Shown here in pieces: positions 7,719-16,468 of a stretch of DNA of 61,040 nucleotides. The notes below the pieces were generated by a model. That model was not told where the DNA came from. It did no database searches and saw only the letters and a list, made by a program, of their open reading frames with translations. A program made the position numbers and the translations under genes. Positions within the stretch are counted from its first letter, which is position 1, and every line of letters starts with the position of its first letter. The stretch comes from Sanguibacter keddieii (lineage in GTDB: Bacteria; Actinomycetota; Actinomycetes; Actinomycetales; Actinomycetaceae): assembly GCF_001064145.1 (NCBI RefSeq), contig NZ_JVOJ01000058.1, positions 9,961 through 71,000 of the forward strand, written 5' to 3'.

Positions 7719-8573
7719 TTAGTCCAGCGTCTCCACGGCAAGGGTCTGCGTCATGATGTGGGGGTGCCCCGGCCACAGCGTCAGCGCCCGCTCGCGCACC
7801 GCCGCGGTTTCCACGCACACGAAGTTCTGCCACTCGCCCTCGCCAATGTCACTCATCGTGGCCGCGCCCTGTGACCAGGGGTTCCACACGATCGTCGAGC
7901 CCGAGCCGTTCTTGTCCACGATGATGCGCCGGCCCAGCTTCGGGTCGACGACCTGGACCTGCTGGGTGGAGGTGTAGACGCGATCGATCGGGCCGATGAA
8001 CGTGACGTCGCCGGTCTGGGTGGCGTAGCGCTCGCGGACCTTGTCGTAGTAGCGCTCGCCGTCCAGGCCCTCCACCGTCACGTCCTTGACATCGCCGACG
8101 TGCAGGTAGGTGTGCAGGGCGGCCTCAATGGCGAAGGGATGGTCGTCCTCGTTCGTGAGGCTCAGGGTCACGTTCAGCTCGGCCCCGGCGGAGATGTCCA
8201 GACGCGCGCAGAAGGAGTGCGGGTAGAGGGCAGAGGTCTCGCCCGTGTGGTGCAGCTCGAAAGAAAACGAGGCCGGGGCGTCGTTCGCGGGCTGGGTGCT
8301 TCCCAGCAGCGTCCAGGGGCTCGTGCGGGCGAAACCGTGGGCACCCGCTCCTTGGCCAGGCCTCGTCGGGGAATCGGTGGGGCTGCCGAACCAGGGCAAG
8401 CACAGGGGAATGCCGCCACGGATCGCCTTCGTGCCATCGAGCACCGCGCGGGAGGAAAGCCACAGGACATCCGGGTGGCCCGTGGGACGCCACGACAGCA
8501 GGTGCGCGCCGAAGGGGGTGACAAGGGCCGAGGCCGTGGAAACGTCTGCGCTGAGCGTGGCGATGTCAGTCAT
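7719..8573 (-). CDS. D-hexose-6-phosphate mutarotase (aldose 1-epimerase family)
   Basis: This 284-residue protein matches the YeaD-type mutarotases that interconvert alpha and beta forms of glucose 6-phosphate. Motifs include GGIPLCLPWFGSP (about residues 53-65), HGFARTSPW, the catalytic His region ALHTYLHVGDV and a Glu in FVCVETAAV near the C-terminus. No ribosome site precedes the ATG; instead TAACTG lies six bases upstream (8580-8585), consistent with a leaderless start. It is followed 48 bp later by the acyltransferase gene, probably in one operon. Confidence 0.88.
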   Translation of the reverse strand: MTDIATLSADVSTASALVTPFGAHLLSWRPTGHPDVLWLSSRAVLDGTKAIRGGIPLCLPWFGSPTDSPTRPGQGAGAHGFARTSPWTLLGSTQPANDAPASFSFELHHTGETSALYPHSFCARLDISAGAELNVTLSLTNEDDHPFAIEAALHTYLHVGDVKDVTVEGLDGERYYDKVRERYATQTGDVTFIGPIDRVYTSTQQVQVVDPKLGRRIIVDKNGSGSTIVWNPWSQGAATMSDIGEGEWQNFVCVETAAVRERALTLWPGHPHIMTQTLAVETLD

Positions 8574-8810
8574 ACAAGCCAGTTAACGCCATTGCTTGTG
8601 AACGAGCAAATAGACCGGCCGATGGCCTCTCACATCGCCGCCACGTGTCCACGACGTGGTGGAATTCGCAACACGGGGATCGCGTTGCCCCTTGTTTAGC
8701 CGATATTCTTGAAGGCGTATGTGCGTGAAATCGGTTCGAACCGGTCGTGTTTGCGGCGTCTTCGCCCCCTCACACGCATAAATCTGTATCCACATGTGAG
8801 GAGTCCACAT

Positions 8811-10730
8811 ATGTCCACGCGTCCCGACCTGCGAAATGTCGCCATCGTCGCACACGTCGATCATGGCAAGACCACGCTGGTTGACGCAATGCTCTGGCAG
8901 TCCGGAGCATTCTCCGAGCGCGACACGGTCGAGAAGACCGGCGAGCGCGTCATGGACTCCGGCGACCTCGAGCGCGAGAAGGGCATCACCATTCTCGCTA
9001 AGAACACCGCTGTCCACTACACCGGCCCGGCCGCCCAGGCCCTGGGCCTCGAGGGCGGCGTCACCATCAACGTCATCGACACCCCCGGCCACGCCGACTT
9101 CGGTGGCGAGGTCGAGCGAGGCCTGTCGATGGTCGACGGCGTTGTCCTCATGGTCGATGCCTCCGAGGGTCCGCTCCCTCAGACCCGCTTCGTGCTGCGC
9201 AAGGCCCTCCAGGCCCACCTGCCCGTCATCGTCGTCGTCAACAAGGTTGACCGCCCCGACTCGCGTATCGAGGAGGTCGTCTCCGAGACGACCGACCTGC
9301 TCCTGTCGCTGGGCGAGGACCTCATGAACGAGGGCATCGACATCGACGTGGACTCCCTCATGGACGTTCCCGTCGTCTACGCCTCCGCCAAGGCCGGCAA
9401 GTGCTCGCTGGAAAACCCCGGCGACGGCCAGCTGCCCACCGAGAACCTTGAACCCCTGTTCGAGACCATCCTGAACCGCATCCCCGGCCCCACCTACGAC
9501 GAGGACATGCCGCTGCAAGCCCACGTCACCAACCTGGATGCTTCGCCGTTCCTGGGCCGTCTCGCCCTGCTGCGCATCCACAACGGCACCCTGAAGAAGG
9601 GTGCCGACGTGGGCCTGGCGCGCCACGATGGCACCATCCAGCGCGTCCACATCTCCGAGCTGCTGGCCACCGAAGGCCTCGAGCGCGTGTCCACCGACTC
9701 CGCTGCCCCCGGTGACATCGTCGCCGTCGCCGGCATCGAAGACATCATGATCGGCGAGTCCCTCGTCGACCTTGAGGACCCGCGTCCCCTCCCGCTCATC
9801 ACGGTGGATGACCCGGCCATCTCCATGACCATCGGCATCAACACCTCGCCCATGGCCGGCCGCGTCAAAGGCGCGAAGGTCACGGCCCGCCAGGTCAAGG
9901 ACCGCCTCGACCGCGAGCTCATCGGCAACGTGTCCCTGAAGGTCCTGCCCACCGAGCGCCCCGACGCCTGGGAGGTTCAGGGCCGTGGCGAGCTCGCCCT
10001 GGCGATCCTGGTGGAGCAGATGCGCCGTGAGGGATTCGAGCTCACCGTCGGCAAGCCGCAGGTCGTGACCAAGGAGATCGACGGTGTCCTCAGCGAGCCC
10101 ATGGAGCGCATGACGATCGACATTCCCGAGGAGTACCTGGGTGCCGTCACGCAGCTCATGGCCGCCCGCAAGGGCCGCATGGAGACCATGGCGAACCACG
10201 GTTCGGGCTGGATCCGCCTCGAGTTCGTGGTCCCCGCCCGAGGCCTTATCGGCTTCCGTACGCGCTTCCTCACCGAAACGCGCGGCACCGGCATCGCCTC
10301 GTCCATCGCCGAGGGCTACGCCCCCTGGCAGGGCTCCATCGAGCAGCGCCTCACCGGCTCTCTCGTCGCCGACCGCGCCGGCCAGGCCACCCCGTACGCG
10401 ATGACGAACCTGCAGGAGCGTGGCTCCTTCATCGTCGAGCCCTCCTCCGAGGTCTACGAGGGCCAGGTCGTGGGCGAAAACCCGCGCGGCGAGGACATGG
10501 ACGTGAACATCTGCCGCGAAAAGAAGCAGACGAACACGCGCAGCGCGACCGCCGACGTGTACGAGTCGCTGACCCCCTCGCGCAAGCTGACCCTCGAGGA
10601 ATCCCTCGAGTTCGCGGCCAACGACGAGTGCGTCGAGGTCACGCCCGAGGCCGTGCGCGTGCGCAAGGTCGTCCTGGATGCCCAGGAGCGTTTCAAGATC
10701 GCCGCTCGCGAGCGCCGCACCAACCGCTGA
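8811..10730 (+). CDS. typA: Ribosome-associated GTPase TypA/BipA
   Basis: This 639-residue translational GTPase acts on the 50S subunit and in stress or cold adaptation. It shows G1 AHVDHGKTT (near residues 13-21), the switch II motif [18 protein letters not shown] and the EF-G-like C-terminal domains with the TypA-specific stretch AIVAYALFxLQ-type region represented as [16 protein letters not shown]. The start at 8811 follows GAGGAG; an in-frame ATG at 8709 is rejected because it adds unrelated residues. The upstream region holds a -10-like TATTCT (8704-8709) and a GGTTCGAACC palindrome in the leader. Confidence 0.96.
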   Translation: MSTRPDLRNVAIVAHVDHGKTTLVDAMLWQSGAFSERDTVEKTGERVMDSGDLEREKGITILAKNTAVHYTGPAAQALGLEGGVTINVIDTPGHADFGGEVERGLSMVDGVVLMVDASEGPLPQTRFVLRKALQAHLPVIVVVNKVDRPDSRIEEVVSETTDLLLSLGEDLMNEGIDIDVDSLMDVPVVYASAKAGKCSLENPGDGQLPTENLEPLFETILNRIPGPTYDEDMPLQAHVTNLDASPFLGRLALLRIHNGTLKKGADVGLARHDGTIQRVHISELLATEGLERVSTDSAAPGDIVAVAGIEDIMIGESLVDLEDPRPLPLITVDDPAISMTIGINTSPMAGRVKGAKVTARQVKDRLDRELIGNVSLKVLPTERPDAWEVQGRGELALAILVEQMRREGFELTVGKPQVVTKEIDGVLSEPMERMTIDIPEEYLGAVTQLMAARKGRMETMANHGSGWIRLEFVVPARGLIGFRTRFLTETRGTGIASSIAEGYAPWQGSIEQRLTGSLVADRAGQATPYAMTNLQERGSFIVEPSSEVYEGQVVGENPRGEDMDVNICREKKQTNTRSATADVYESLTPSRKLTLEESLEFAANDECVEVTPEAVRVRKVVLDAQERFKIAARERRTNR

Positions 10731-10753
10731 TCCGTGCTTGCCTCCCTCGCCCG

Positions 10754-11080
10754 CTAGATGGCGGGCGGGGGAGGAACGCGCTTGCCCGTCACCATCGTGC
10801 GGGCATCCACGCGAACCGGCCCACGCCTCGTCGCGACCGTGACGTGCGTGGGAGCCACCTCGAGAGCCTCTCCCAGGGCGTCGTGCAGCCCGTCTGCCAG
10901 GCGATAGCGGATGACGATCCTCTCGCCGACCGCAAAGCTCATCCACGGCAGCTGGGGAATTGCGCGAGGCGCGCGTGTGGAAATTTCCTCGCGCGCCCCT
11001 TCACCCCCATCGGGCTGAATTGGCGTGTTTTCGCCGCTCGTGGCGGTGTGGGGGACGCGGGATGACTGCGGGATACTCAT
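10754..11080 (-). CDS. Small protein with Rv0428c-type SH3-like domain
   Basis: This 108-residue protein ends in a beta-barrel-like domain (VGERIVIRYRLADG, then VTVATRRGPVRV and VTGKRVPPPP) that resembles the SH3-like N-terminal domain of Rv0428c-type GNAT proteins. Here it stands alone without the acetyltransferase domain. The first 40 residues are probably disordered. It is divergent from fdxA and close to dapC. The ATG has no ribosome site, but TATTAT (11087-11092) ends six bases before it, so the mRNA is probably leaderless. Function is unknown. Confidence 0.65.
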   Translation of the reverse strand: MSIPQSSRVPHTATSGENTPIQPDGGEGAREEISTRAPRAIPQLPWMSFAVGERIVIRYRLADGLHDALGEALEVAPTHVTVATRRGPVRVDARTMVTGKRVPPPPAI

Positions 11081-11086
11081 ACGTGA

Positions 11087-11092
11087 ATAATA
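11087..11092 (-). promoter_or_regulatory. -10 box of a leaderless promoter
   Basis: On the minus strand this reads TATTAT, followed by six bases and the ATG of the SH3-like gene. It overlaps the plus-strand TAGAAT (11091-11096), the likely -10 of fdxA. Confidence 0.6.
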
Positions 11093-11132
11093 GAATCAAC
11101 GAGTCTTTAGAACTGACCAGGAGGAACGTCTC

Positions 11133-11474
11133 ATGACCTACGTCATCGCGCAGCCCTGCGTGGACGTCAAGGATCGCGCATGCGTGGACGAGTGCCCCGT
11201 CGACTGCATCTACGAGGGTGCCCGCTCGCTCTACATCCACCCCGAGGAGTGCGTGGACTGCGGTGCATGCGAGCCCGTGTGCCCGACCGAGGCCATCTTC
11301 TACGAGGACGACCTGCCCTCCGAGTGGTCCGACTACCTGCGCGCCAACGTTGACTTCTTCAACGACCTGGGCAGCCCCGGCGGCGCCCAGAAGACCGGCG
11401 TCCAGGACTTCGACGATCCGATGATCGCCGCGCTGCCGCCTCAGAATGAGGAATGGAAGGCCGAAAATCTCTGA
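11133..11474 (+). CDS. fdxA: 7Fe ferredoxin
   Basis: This 113-residue electron carrier of the Mycobacterium/Streptomyces 7Fe type has cysteines in the N-terminal half arranged for a [3Fe-4S] and a [4Fe-4S] cluster (CVDECPVDCI and CVDCGACEPVCP), followed by an acidic C-terminal region. The start follows AGGAGG. TAGAAT at 11091-11096 is a good -10. dapC begins 19 bp downstream, an arrangement conserved in many actinobacteria. Confidence 0.96.
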   Translation: MTYVIAQPCVDVKDRACVDECPVDCIYEGARSLYIHPEECVDCGACEPVCPTEAIFYEDDLPSEWSDYLRANVDFFNDLGSPGGAQKTGVQDFDDPMIAALPPQNEEWKAENL

Positions 11475-11481
11475 CAGTCGA

Positions 11482-11487
11482 TAGGGT
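11482..11487 (+). promoter_or_regulatory. -10 box of a probable leaderless promoter for dapC
   Basis: TAGGGT ends six bases before the dapC ATG. A weak GGGG ribosome site is also present, so both leaderless and leadered transcripts are possible. Confidence 0.5.
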
Positions 11488-11493
11488 AGGGGT

Positions 11494-12639
11494 ATGACAA
11501 CGATCCTTCCCCGCCCTCTTGACCTGCCCGAATTCCCCTGGGATCAGCTGGCACCCGCCAAGGCGCGCGCCACTGAACATCCCGGGGGAATGTGCGATCT
11601 CAGCGTCGGAACCCCGGTCGATGACACTCCCGCGTTCATCCGAGAGGCCCTCGCCGATGCCTCCAATGCGCACGGCTACCCGACGGTCATCGGCACCGTC
11701 GAGGTGCGCGACGCGATCCTGGCATGGGGAGCACGCCGGGGCATGGTCGACGTCGGCCACGGCGGCGTGATTCCCACGATCGGCTCGAAGGAGGCCGTCG
11801 CCTGGATCCCCGCCCTGCTAGGTGTGCGCCCGGGCGACACGGTCCTCGTGCCCGAGGTCGCCTACCCGACCTACGACATTGGTGCCCGCCTGGCCGGTGC
11901 CACCCCCGTCGCCGTGGATCCGACGAACCCCGACGCCTGGCCCGAGGCCGCCCTCGTCTACCTGAACTCGCCGGGCAACCCCGACGGGCACGTCATGAGC
12001 AAGGACGAGCTGCGCGCCGTCGTCGCCTGGGCGCGCGCCCACGGCGCCGTCGTCGTCTCCGACGAGTGCTACGCGGCCCTGCCCTGGTCGGAGCCCTACG
12101 TCAGCGAGGGAGTGCCCTCCCTGCTGGACGCGGACGTGTGCGACGGCGACGCGAGGGGCCTCCTCGTCCTGTACTCGCTGTCCAAGCAGTCGAATCTCGC
12201 GGGCTACCGCGGCGCCCTCATCTACGGCGATCCCGCGCTGGTCGCCCCGATCGTGAGCGTGCGCAAGCACTCCGGACTCATGGTGCCCGCCCCCGTCCAG
12301 CACGCGATGGCCGTCGCTCTCAACGACACTGAACACGTCGAGCGTCAGCGCAGGGTCTACGCCGTGCGTCGCGCCCTCCTCCTCGAAGCGCTGACTGACG
12401 CCGGCCTCGACGTCGACCCCGACACGGCGGCCGGCCTGTACCTGTGGGTCTCGGACCCCGCCAATTCGAGCGACTCGTGGGCCCTCGTGAACCGCCTGGC
12501 CGAGCTTGGCATCCTCGTGGCACCCGGCGACTTCTACGGGACGGCGGCCCACGGGCGCGTCCGCATGGCCCTGACCGCCACCGACGAGCGCGTGGCCGCC
12601 GCAGCCGAGCGCATCCGAGAGGCATGGAACGGGCGCTGA
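11494..12639 (+). CDS. dapC: Succinyldiaminopimelate transaminase
   Basis: This 381-residue class I/II PLP aminotransferase makes N-succinyl-LL-2,6-diaminopimelate from the keto form using glutamate, in the lysine/diaminopimelate pathway that feeds peptidoglycan. Motifs include GYP substrate-loop region (AHGYPTVIGT), LNSPGNPDG, VVSDECY and the PLP-binding lysine in YSLSKQSNLAGYR. It is converging with dapD, the preceding enzyme of the same pathway, 64 bp away. Confidence 0.93.
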   Translation: MTTILPRPLDLPEFPWDQLAPAKARATEHPGGMCDLSVGTPVDDTPAFIREALADASNAHGYPTVIGTVEVRDAILAWGARRGMVDVGHGGVIPTIGSKEAVAWIPALLGVRPGDTVLVPEVAYPTYDIGARLAGATPVAVDPTNPDAWPEAALVYLNSPGNPDGHVMSKDELRAVVAWARAHGAVVVSDECYAALPWSEPYVSEGVPSLLDADVCDGDARGLLVLYSLSKQSNLAGYRGALIYGDPALVAPIVSVRKHSGLMVPAPVQHAMAVALNDTEHVERQRRVYAVRRALLLEALTDAGLDVDPDTAAGLYLWVSDPANSSDSWALVNRLAELGILVAPGDFYGTAAHGRVRMALTATDERVAAAAERIREAWNGR

Positions 12640-12655
12640 CGGACTCTGTCATAAC

Positions 12656-12690
12656 ACGAGGCCGGGACGCATGACGCGCCCCGGCCTCGT
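12656..12690. terminator. Bidirectional terminator between dapC and dapD
   Basis: The arms ACGAGGCCGGG (12656-12666) and CCCGGCCTCGT (12680-12690) form a perfect 11-bp stem with a 13-nt loop. It uses the recurring arm sequence found in several terminators of the window. Confidence 0.8.
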
Positions 12691-12703
12691 TCGTAGAGAA
12701 AAC

Positions 12704-13660
12704 TCAGTTCGACGCGTGCAGCGCGTCGTTGAGCTCGATGCCCACGACGCCCGCGCGGGCGATGGCCTCGATGCGGCCCGTCTGGGAGTTGCGGCGGAAC
12801 AGGATGTTCGACGCGCCCGACAGCTCGCGCGCAGCAATCGTACGCGGCTCGGCCTCGCCGGAAGAATCGATGAGCGTGACCTTCGCGCCGGCGGTCACGT
12901 ACAGGCCGGCCTCGACCACGCAGTCGTCGCCGAGCGCGATGCCCAGACCCGAGTTCGCGCCCAGCAGGCAGCGCTCGCCCAGGCGCACGCGCTGCTTGCC
13001 GCCGCCCGAGAGCGTGCCCATCGTGGAGGCACCACCGCCCACGTCCGAGCCGTCGCCGATGACGACGCCCTGGGAGACGCGGCCCTCGACCATCGAACGG
13101 CCGAGCGTCCCCGCGTTGAAGTTCACGAAGCCCGCGTGCATGACGGTCGTGCCCTCCGACAGGTAGGCACCCAGGCGCACGCGCGTGCCGTCGGCGATAC
13201 GCACGCCGGGCGGCAGCACGTAGTTGACCATCGGCGGGAACTTGTCGACGCCCTGCACGGTGACGGGGTGGCCGTCGCGAGCGCGCAGGCGCAGGCGGGT
13301 GGCCTCGAAGTCGGCGACGGCGCACGGGCCGGCATCCGTCCACACGACGTTGGGCAGCACCGCGAAGATACCGTCCAGGTTGATCGTGTTGGGCTGAACC
13401 AGGCGGTGGGAGAGCAGATGCAGGCGCAGGTAGGCGTCCTCCGTGGAGGCAGGGGCTTCCTGCAGGTCAATCGTCGTGGTCACGACGACGGTGCGCACGC
13501 GGCGCGCGTCGTCGACGCGCTCCAGCACGGACAGCGAGGTCGCCAGCTCCTCGTCGTTTCCGGGTTCGCCCAGGTGCGGGGCGGGGTACCACGTGTCGAG
13601 TGTCGTGCCGTCCAGAGTGATCGTTGCGAGGCCAATGCCCCATGCAGTGCTGTTGTCCAT
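12704..13660 (-). CDS. dapD: Tetrahydrodipicolinate N-succinyltransferase, actinobacterial type
   Basis: This 318-residue trimeric enzyme transfers a succinyl group from succinyl-CoA to tetrahydrodipicolinate, one step before DapC. The N-terminal half is specific to the actinobacterial form; the second half is a left-handed beta-helix with hexapeptide repeats ([34 protein letters not shown]). The start is ATG at 13660; an open frame continues to 14038 but overlaps maf and is not family-like. TACTGT (13667-13672) lies exactly six bases before the ATG, so translation is probably leaderless. Confidence 0.94.
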   Translation of the reverse strand: MDNSTAWGIGLATITLDGTTLDTWYPAPHLGEPGNDEELATSLSVLERVDDARRVRTVVVTTTIDLQEAPASTEDAYLRLHLLSHRLVQPNTINLDGIFAVLPNVVWTDAGPCAVADFEATRLRLRARDGHPVTVQGVDKFPPMVNYVLPPGVRIADGTRVRLGAYLSEGTTVMHAGFVNFNAGTLGRSMVEGRVSQGVVIGDGSDVGGGASTMGTLSGGGKQRVRLGERCLLGANSGLGIALGDDCVVEAGLYVTAGAKVTLIDSSGEAEPRTIAARELSGASNILFRRNSQTGRIEAIARAGVVGIELNDALHASN

Positions 13661-13666
13661 GCCCCT

Positions 13667-13672
13667 ACAGTA
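13667..13672 (-). promoter_or_regulatory. dapD: -10 box of a leaderless promoter for dapD
   Basis: The minus strand reads TACTGT, then six bases, then the dapD ATG. No ribosome site is present. Confidence 0.55.
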
Positions 13673-13704
13673 CGGTGCGACGGGCTGGTGATTGGCGCTG
13701 AAAC

Positions 13705-14412
13705 TCAGCGGCGCGGCGCATCCCACAGGTCCGGCCAGAACACCCCGAGCTCGGTGGCCATGGAGCGCAGCAGCGGCAAAGAGATGCCGACGACCGAGTG
13801 ATAATCGCCCGTCACGCCCTCGATAAAGGGGCCGCCCAGCCCGTCCACCGTGAAGGACCCTGCCACGTGCAGGGGCTCGCCGGTAGCGACGTACGCGTCG
13901 ATCTCGGCATCCGAGATGTCCCCGAAGTGGACCTGGGTCGAGGCGGAGCGGGTCACGGTCGCACTGATCGTGCGTTCGGTTGCCGTTCCATCGTTGGACG
14001 AGGCCGGGGCAAGGATCGCGGCCGAGTGGCCCGTCCATAGGGTGGCGCTCGTGCGGCGCATGGCGCGGATGCGCTCACGGGCCACGTCGGGAGTGTGGGG
14101 CTTGCCGAGCATCTGGCCGTCGATCTCGAGCATGGAGTCGCAGCCGACGACGAGGACGGCCTCGCCCTCGGGCAGTTTGGTGTTGGTCCCGGGCGTTCTC
14201 AGGGCCTCGCAGACGTCGGCGCACTTGGCTGCGGCGAGCGCTGCGACCTCGTCCGCGGGGGTGGTCGCACCTCCCGAGAATGCGCGCCCGCCGGGCAGTG
14301 CAGCGAGGACGGCGTCCTCGTCGACGGAGGAAACCTGGACGATCGGTGTGACGCCCGCCGCAATGAGCGTTGCGCGGCGTGCGGGGGAAGCTGAAGCGAG
14401 AACAAGGCGCAT
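13705..14412 (-). CDS. maf: Maf family nucleoside triphosphate pyrophosphatase
   Basis: This 235-residue house-cleaning enzyme hydrolyses non-canonical or modified NTPs to NMPs. Conserved parts are the start LASASPARR, the metal/base region [18 protein letters not shown] around residues 90-107, and [20 protein letters not shown] plus [13 protein letters not shown] near the C-terminus. The start at 14412 gives the family-typical N-terminus; longer in-frame starts exist (14430, 14499). CACAAT six bases before the ATG suggests another leaderless start. dapD follows 44 bp downstream. Confidence 0.92.
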   Translation of the reverse strand: MRLVLASASPARRATLIAAGVTPIVQVSSVDEDAVLAALPGGRAFSGGATTPADEVAALAAAKCADVCEALRTPGTNTKLPEGEAVLVVGCDSMLEIDGQMLGKPHTPDVARERIRAMRRTSATLWTGHSAAILAPASSNDGTATERTISATVTRSASTQVHFGDISDAEIDAYVATGEPLHVAGSFTVDGLGGPFIEGVTGDYHSVVGISLPLLRSMATELGVFWPDLWDAPRR

Positions 14413-14638
14413 AGGGACATTGTGGACCATCGCGCGAAAGGCGTGCAGACAAACTGCAATTTGTTGCAAGAGAGAGGGTTTTCGCAGGTAAACGTGCAAA
14501 GCGCTGGTGAAAAACTCATCAGACTACTACAATTGTCTACATGCGAGGTCGCAATCTAGATGTGACTTTGAAAAGTGATCTGATATACCGTTACCCGCTG
14601 ATGTGGTGTTGAGTCAGCCCAAAGAGGAGGGATTTGCG

Positions 14639-15673
14639 ATGGGTGAGCGCGTGGTGTCGTTCCCTGCAACTCCTGATGACCTGACCGCAACAAGCTACGT
14701 TCCTCAGCTGCTCGGTGGTCATCTGACGTATTCGGCCCGCGACCTCGCGGAGATGACGAATACGCCTATCGAACGCGTCTTTCGTTTCTGGATTGCCCTC
14801 GGGTTTCAGGCTCCCACCGCAGACGACAAGGTCTTCTCTCAGCGTGATCTGGAAGTTTTCAGTCGCTGGCACGAGCTCGTCGAATCCGGTGGCATTGACA
14901 CAGCTACCTCACGTTCTCTCTTGCGCGCGAACGCTCACCTTGCTGACCGCCTGGCCCTATGGCAATTCGAGGCACTGGTCGAGGATTCAATGCGTCGTCT
15001 GATGCTGGACGATACGACGGCCCGCATGTATGTGCTGGACCACATGCGTGAGTACATTGACGTCTTCCAGGAGATGTTCACATACGCCTGGCGGCGCCAG
15101 CTCGAGGCAGCCCTGTCCCGTTTCGACCGCGAGGTGTCTCAGCGAGGGCACGAGGAGCGGCATAACCGCTTCCCGCTGAACCGCTGCCTCGGCTTCGTCG
15201 ACATGGTGTCCTACACGTCGTCCTCGACGATCCTCGGTGATGCCCTCGTGGGCCTCATTGAGCGCTTCGAGGAGGAGAGTCGTAACGCTGTCATCGAGGA
15301 GGGGGGTCGCGTCGTCAAGATGATCGGTGACGCTGTCCTCTACGTCGCCGATGATCTGTCGACCGGCCTGCGCGTTGCCACAGCTCTCATTGAGAGGCTG
15401 AATGCCGACGATGAGATGCTGCCCGTGCGAGCGTCCTTCGTGCGCGGAGACGTCTTCTCGCGATCGGGTGACGTCTTCGGGCCCACCGTGAACCTCGCGT
15501 CTCGCCTCGTGGACATTGCTCCGGTGGGTAAGATCCTCACCGATCCGACCACGGCTGCTGCCATCGCCGCCGGTGAGGTTGGCGACGGGTATGAGCTCGA
15601 AGAGTTCCCGACCGCGGACTTGCGCGGTTTCGGTCCTGTTTCGCCGTACCTGCTCTCAAGCGTTGTCAAATAA
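14639..15673 (+). CDS. Class III adenylate cyclase with N-terminal regulatory domain
   Basis: The 344-residue protein has a C-terminal class III cyclase domain making cAMP from ATP. Both metal-binding aspartates are present (FVDMVSYT and GDAVLYVAD), as are the adenine-selecting Lys in VVKMIGD and the Asp in GDVFGPTVNLASR, where the Asn and Arg of the transition state also sit. The first 170 residues are helical and begin with an HTH-like stretch (YSARDLAEMTNTPIERVF), similar to the regulatory halves of soluble actinobacterial cyclases such as Rv1264. There is no membrane segment. The ATG at 14639 is chosen over 14603 for its AGAGGAGG site. It sits just before a two-component system. Confidence 0.88.
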   Translation: MGERVVSFPATPDDLTATSYVPQLLGGHLTYSARDLAEMTNTPIERVFRFWIALGFQAPTADDKVFSQRDLEVFSRWHELVESGGIDTATSRSLLRANAHLADRLALWQFEALVEDSMRRLMLDDTTARMYVLDHMREYIDVFQEMFTYAWRRQLEAALSRFDREVSQRGHEERHNRFPLNRCLGFVDMVSYTSSSTILGDALVGLIERFEEESRNAVIEEGGRVVKMIGDAVLYVADDLSTGLRVATALIERLNADDEMLPVRASFVRGDVFSRSGDVFGPTVNLASRLVDIAPVGKILTDPTTAAAIAAGEVGDGYELEEFPTADLRGFGPVSPYLLSSVVK

Positions 15674-15754
15674 CGTTCATCTCGCAGTGTGAACGAGTGC
15701 CTGATTGGCCCGCACGACGGGTCAAGAAATGTGCAAGTTTTGGTTCGGAATTGC

Positions 15755-15760
15755 TAAGAT
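15755..15760 (+). promoter_or_regulatory. -10 box of a leaderless promoter for the response regulator
   Basis: TAAGAT ends six bases before the GTG start. No ribosome site lies upstream of the GTG. Confidence 0.6.
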
Positions 15761-15766
15761 GTAAGC

Positions 15767-16444
15767 GTGACTACAGTTCTCCTCGTTGAAGACGATCCGG
15801 CCATCTCCGAGCCCCTCGCCCGCGCACTGGGCAGGGAGGGCTACGACGTGCGCGCACACGCGACGGGCGCTGAAGCCCTTGCGGATGTTCGCGGCGTTGA
15901 CCTGGTCGTCCTGGACCTCGGTCTGCCCGATATGGACGGCCTGGATGTCGCCCGCGAGATCCGCTCCTCCGGCAACCGAGTTCCGATTCTGATCCTCACT
16001 GCGCGCACGGACGAAGTCGACATGGTCGTCGGCCTGGACGCGGGTGCAGACGACTATGTGACGAAGCCCTTCCGCCTCGCGGAGCTCCTCGCTCGCGTGC
16101 GGGCGCTCCTGCGTCGCCAGGCCGCCGAGCCTGCCGAGGGCGAGCTGCGCGCTCAGGACATCCGCATGGATGTTGCCGCGCATCGCGCCTTCGCGGGTGA
16201 TGTCGAGCTGAGCCTGACCGCCAAGGAATTCGACCTGCTGCGCGTGCTCCTGCGCGAGGCCGGTTCCGTCGTTGCTCGCGACACCCTCATGCGCGAGGTG
16301 TGGGGTTCGGATCCGACCGGTTCCACGAAGACTCTCGACATGCACGTGTCGTGGCTGCGCCGCAAGCTCGGTGACGACGCAACCGACCCGCACTACATCA
16401 CGACTGTGCGCGGGATGGGATTCCGCTTCGAGAACGCGCGCTGA
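15767..16444 (+). CDS. OmpR/PhoB family response regulator
   Basis: This 225-residue regulator has a receiver domain with the acidic pocket (VEDD near residue 7-10), phosphoacceptor Asp in LVVLDLGLPDMDG (about residue 52), the Thr switch ILTART and the Lys of YVTKPF, followed by a winged-helix DNA-binding domain (LTAKEFDLLRVLL ... SWLRRKLGDD ... TTVRGMGFRF). The start is GTG, apparently leaderless. The histidine kinase gene begins 25 bp downstream and is its likely partner. The signal is not evident. Confidence 0.93.
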   Translation: MTTVLLVEDDPAISEPLARALGREGYDVRAHATGAEALADVRGVDLVVLDLGLPDMDGLDVAREIRSSGNRVPILILTARTDEVDMVVGLDAGADDYVTKPFRLAELLARVRALLRRQAAEPAEGELRAQDIRMDVAAHRAFAGDVELSLTAKEFDLLRVLLREAGSVVARDTLMREVWGSDPTGSTKTLDMHVSWLRRKLGDDATDPHYITTVRGMGFRFENAR

Positions 16445-16468
16445 GCGCGCCGCTGAGGGAGGCCCGCC

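Noticed and set aside
8583-10946. Long minus-strand open frame of 787 codons
   Set aside because: It is antisense to typA; its composition mirrors the codon bias of typA and no protein family is recognisable.
14005-14020. GAGGCCGGGGC sequence as a terminator arm
   Set aside because: It lies inside maf coding sequence without a matching second arm.
13661-14038. Longer dapD start at 14038
   Set aside because: The extra 126 residues lie antisense-free but within maf in another frame and are unlike DapD; the ATG at 13660 has a -10 box at leaderless spacing.
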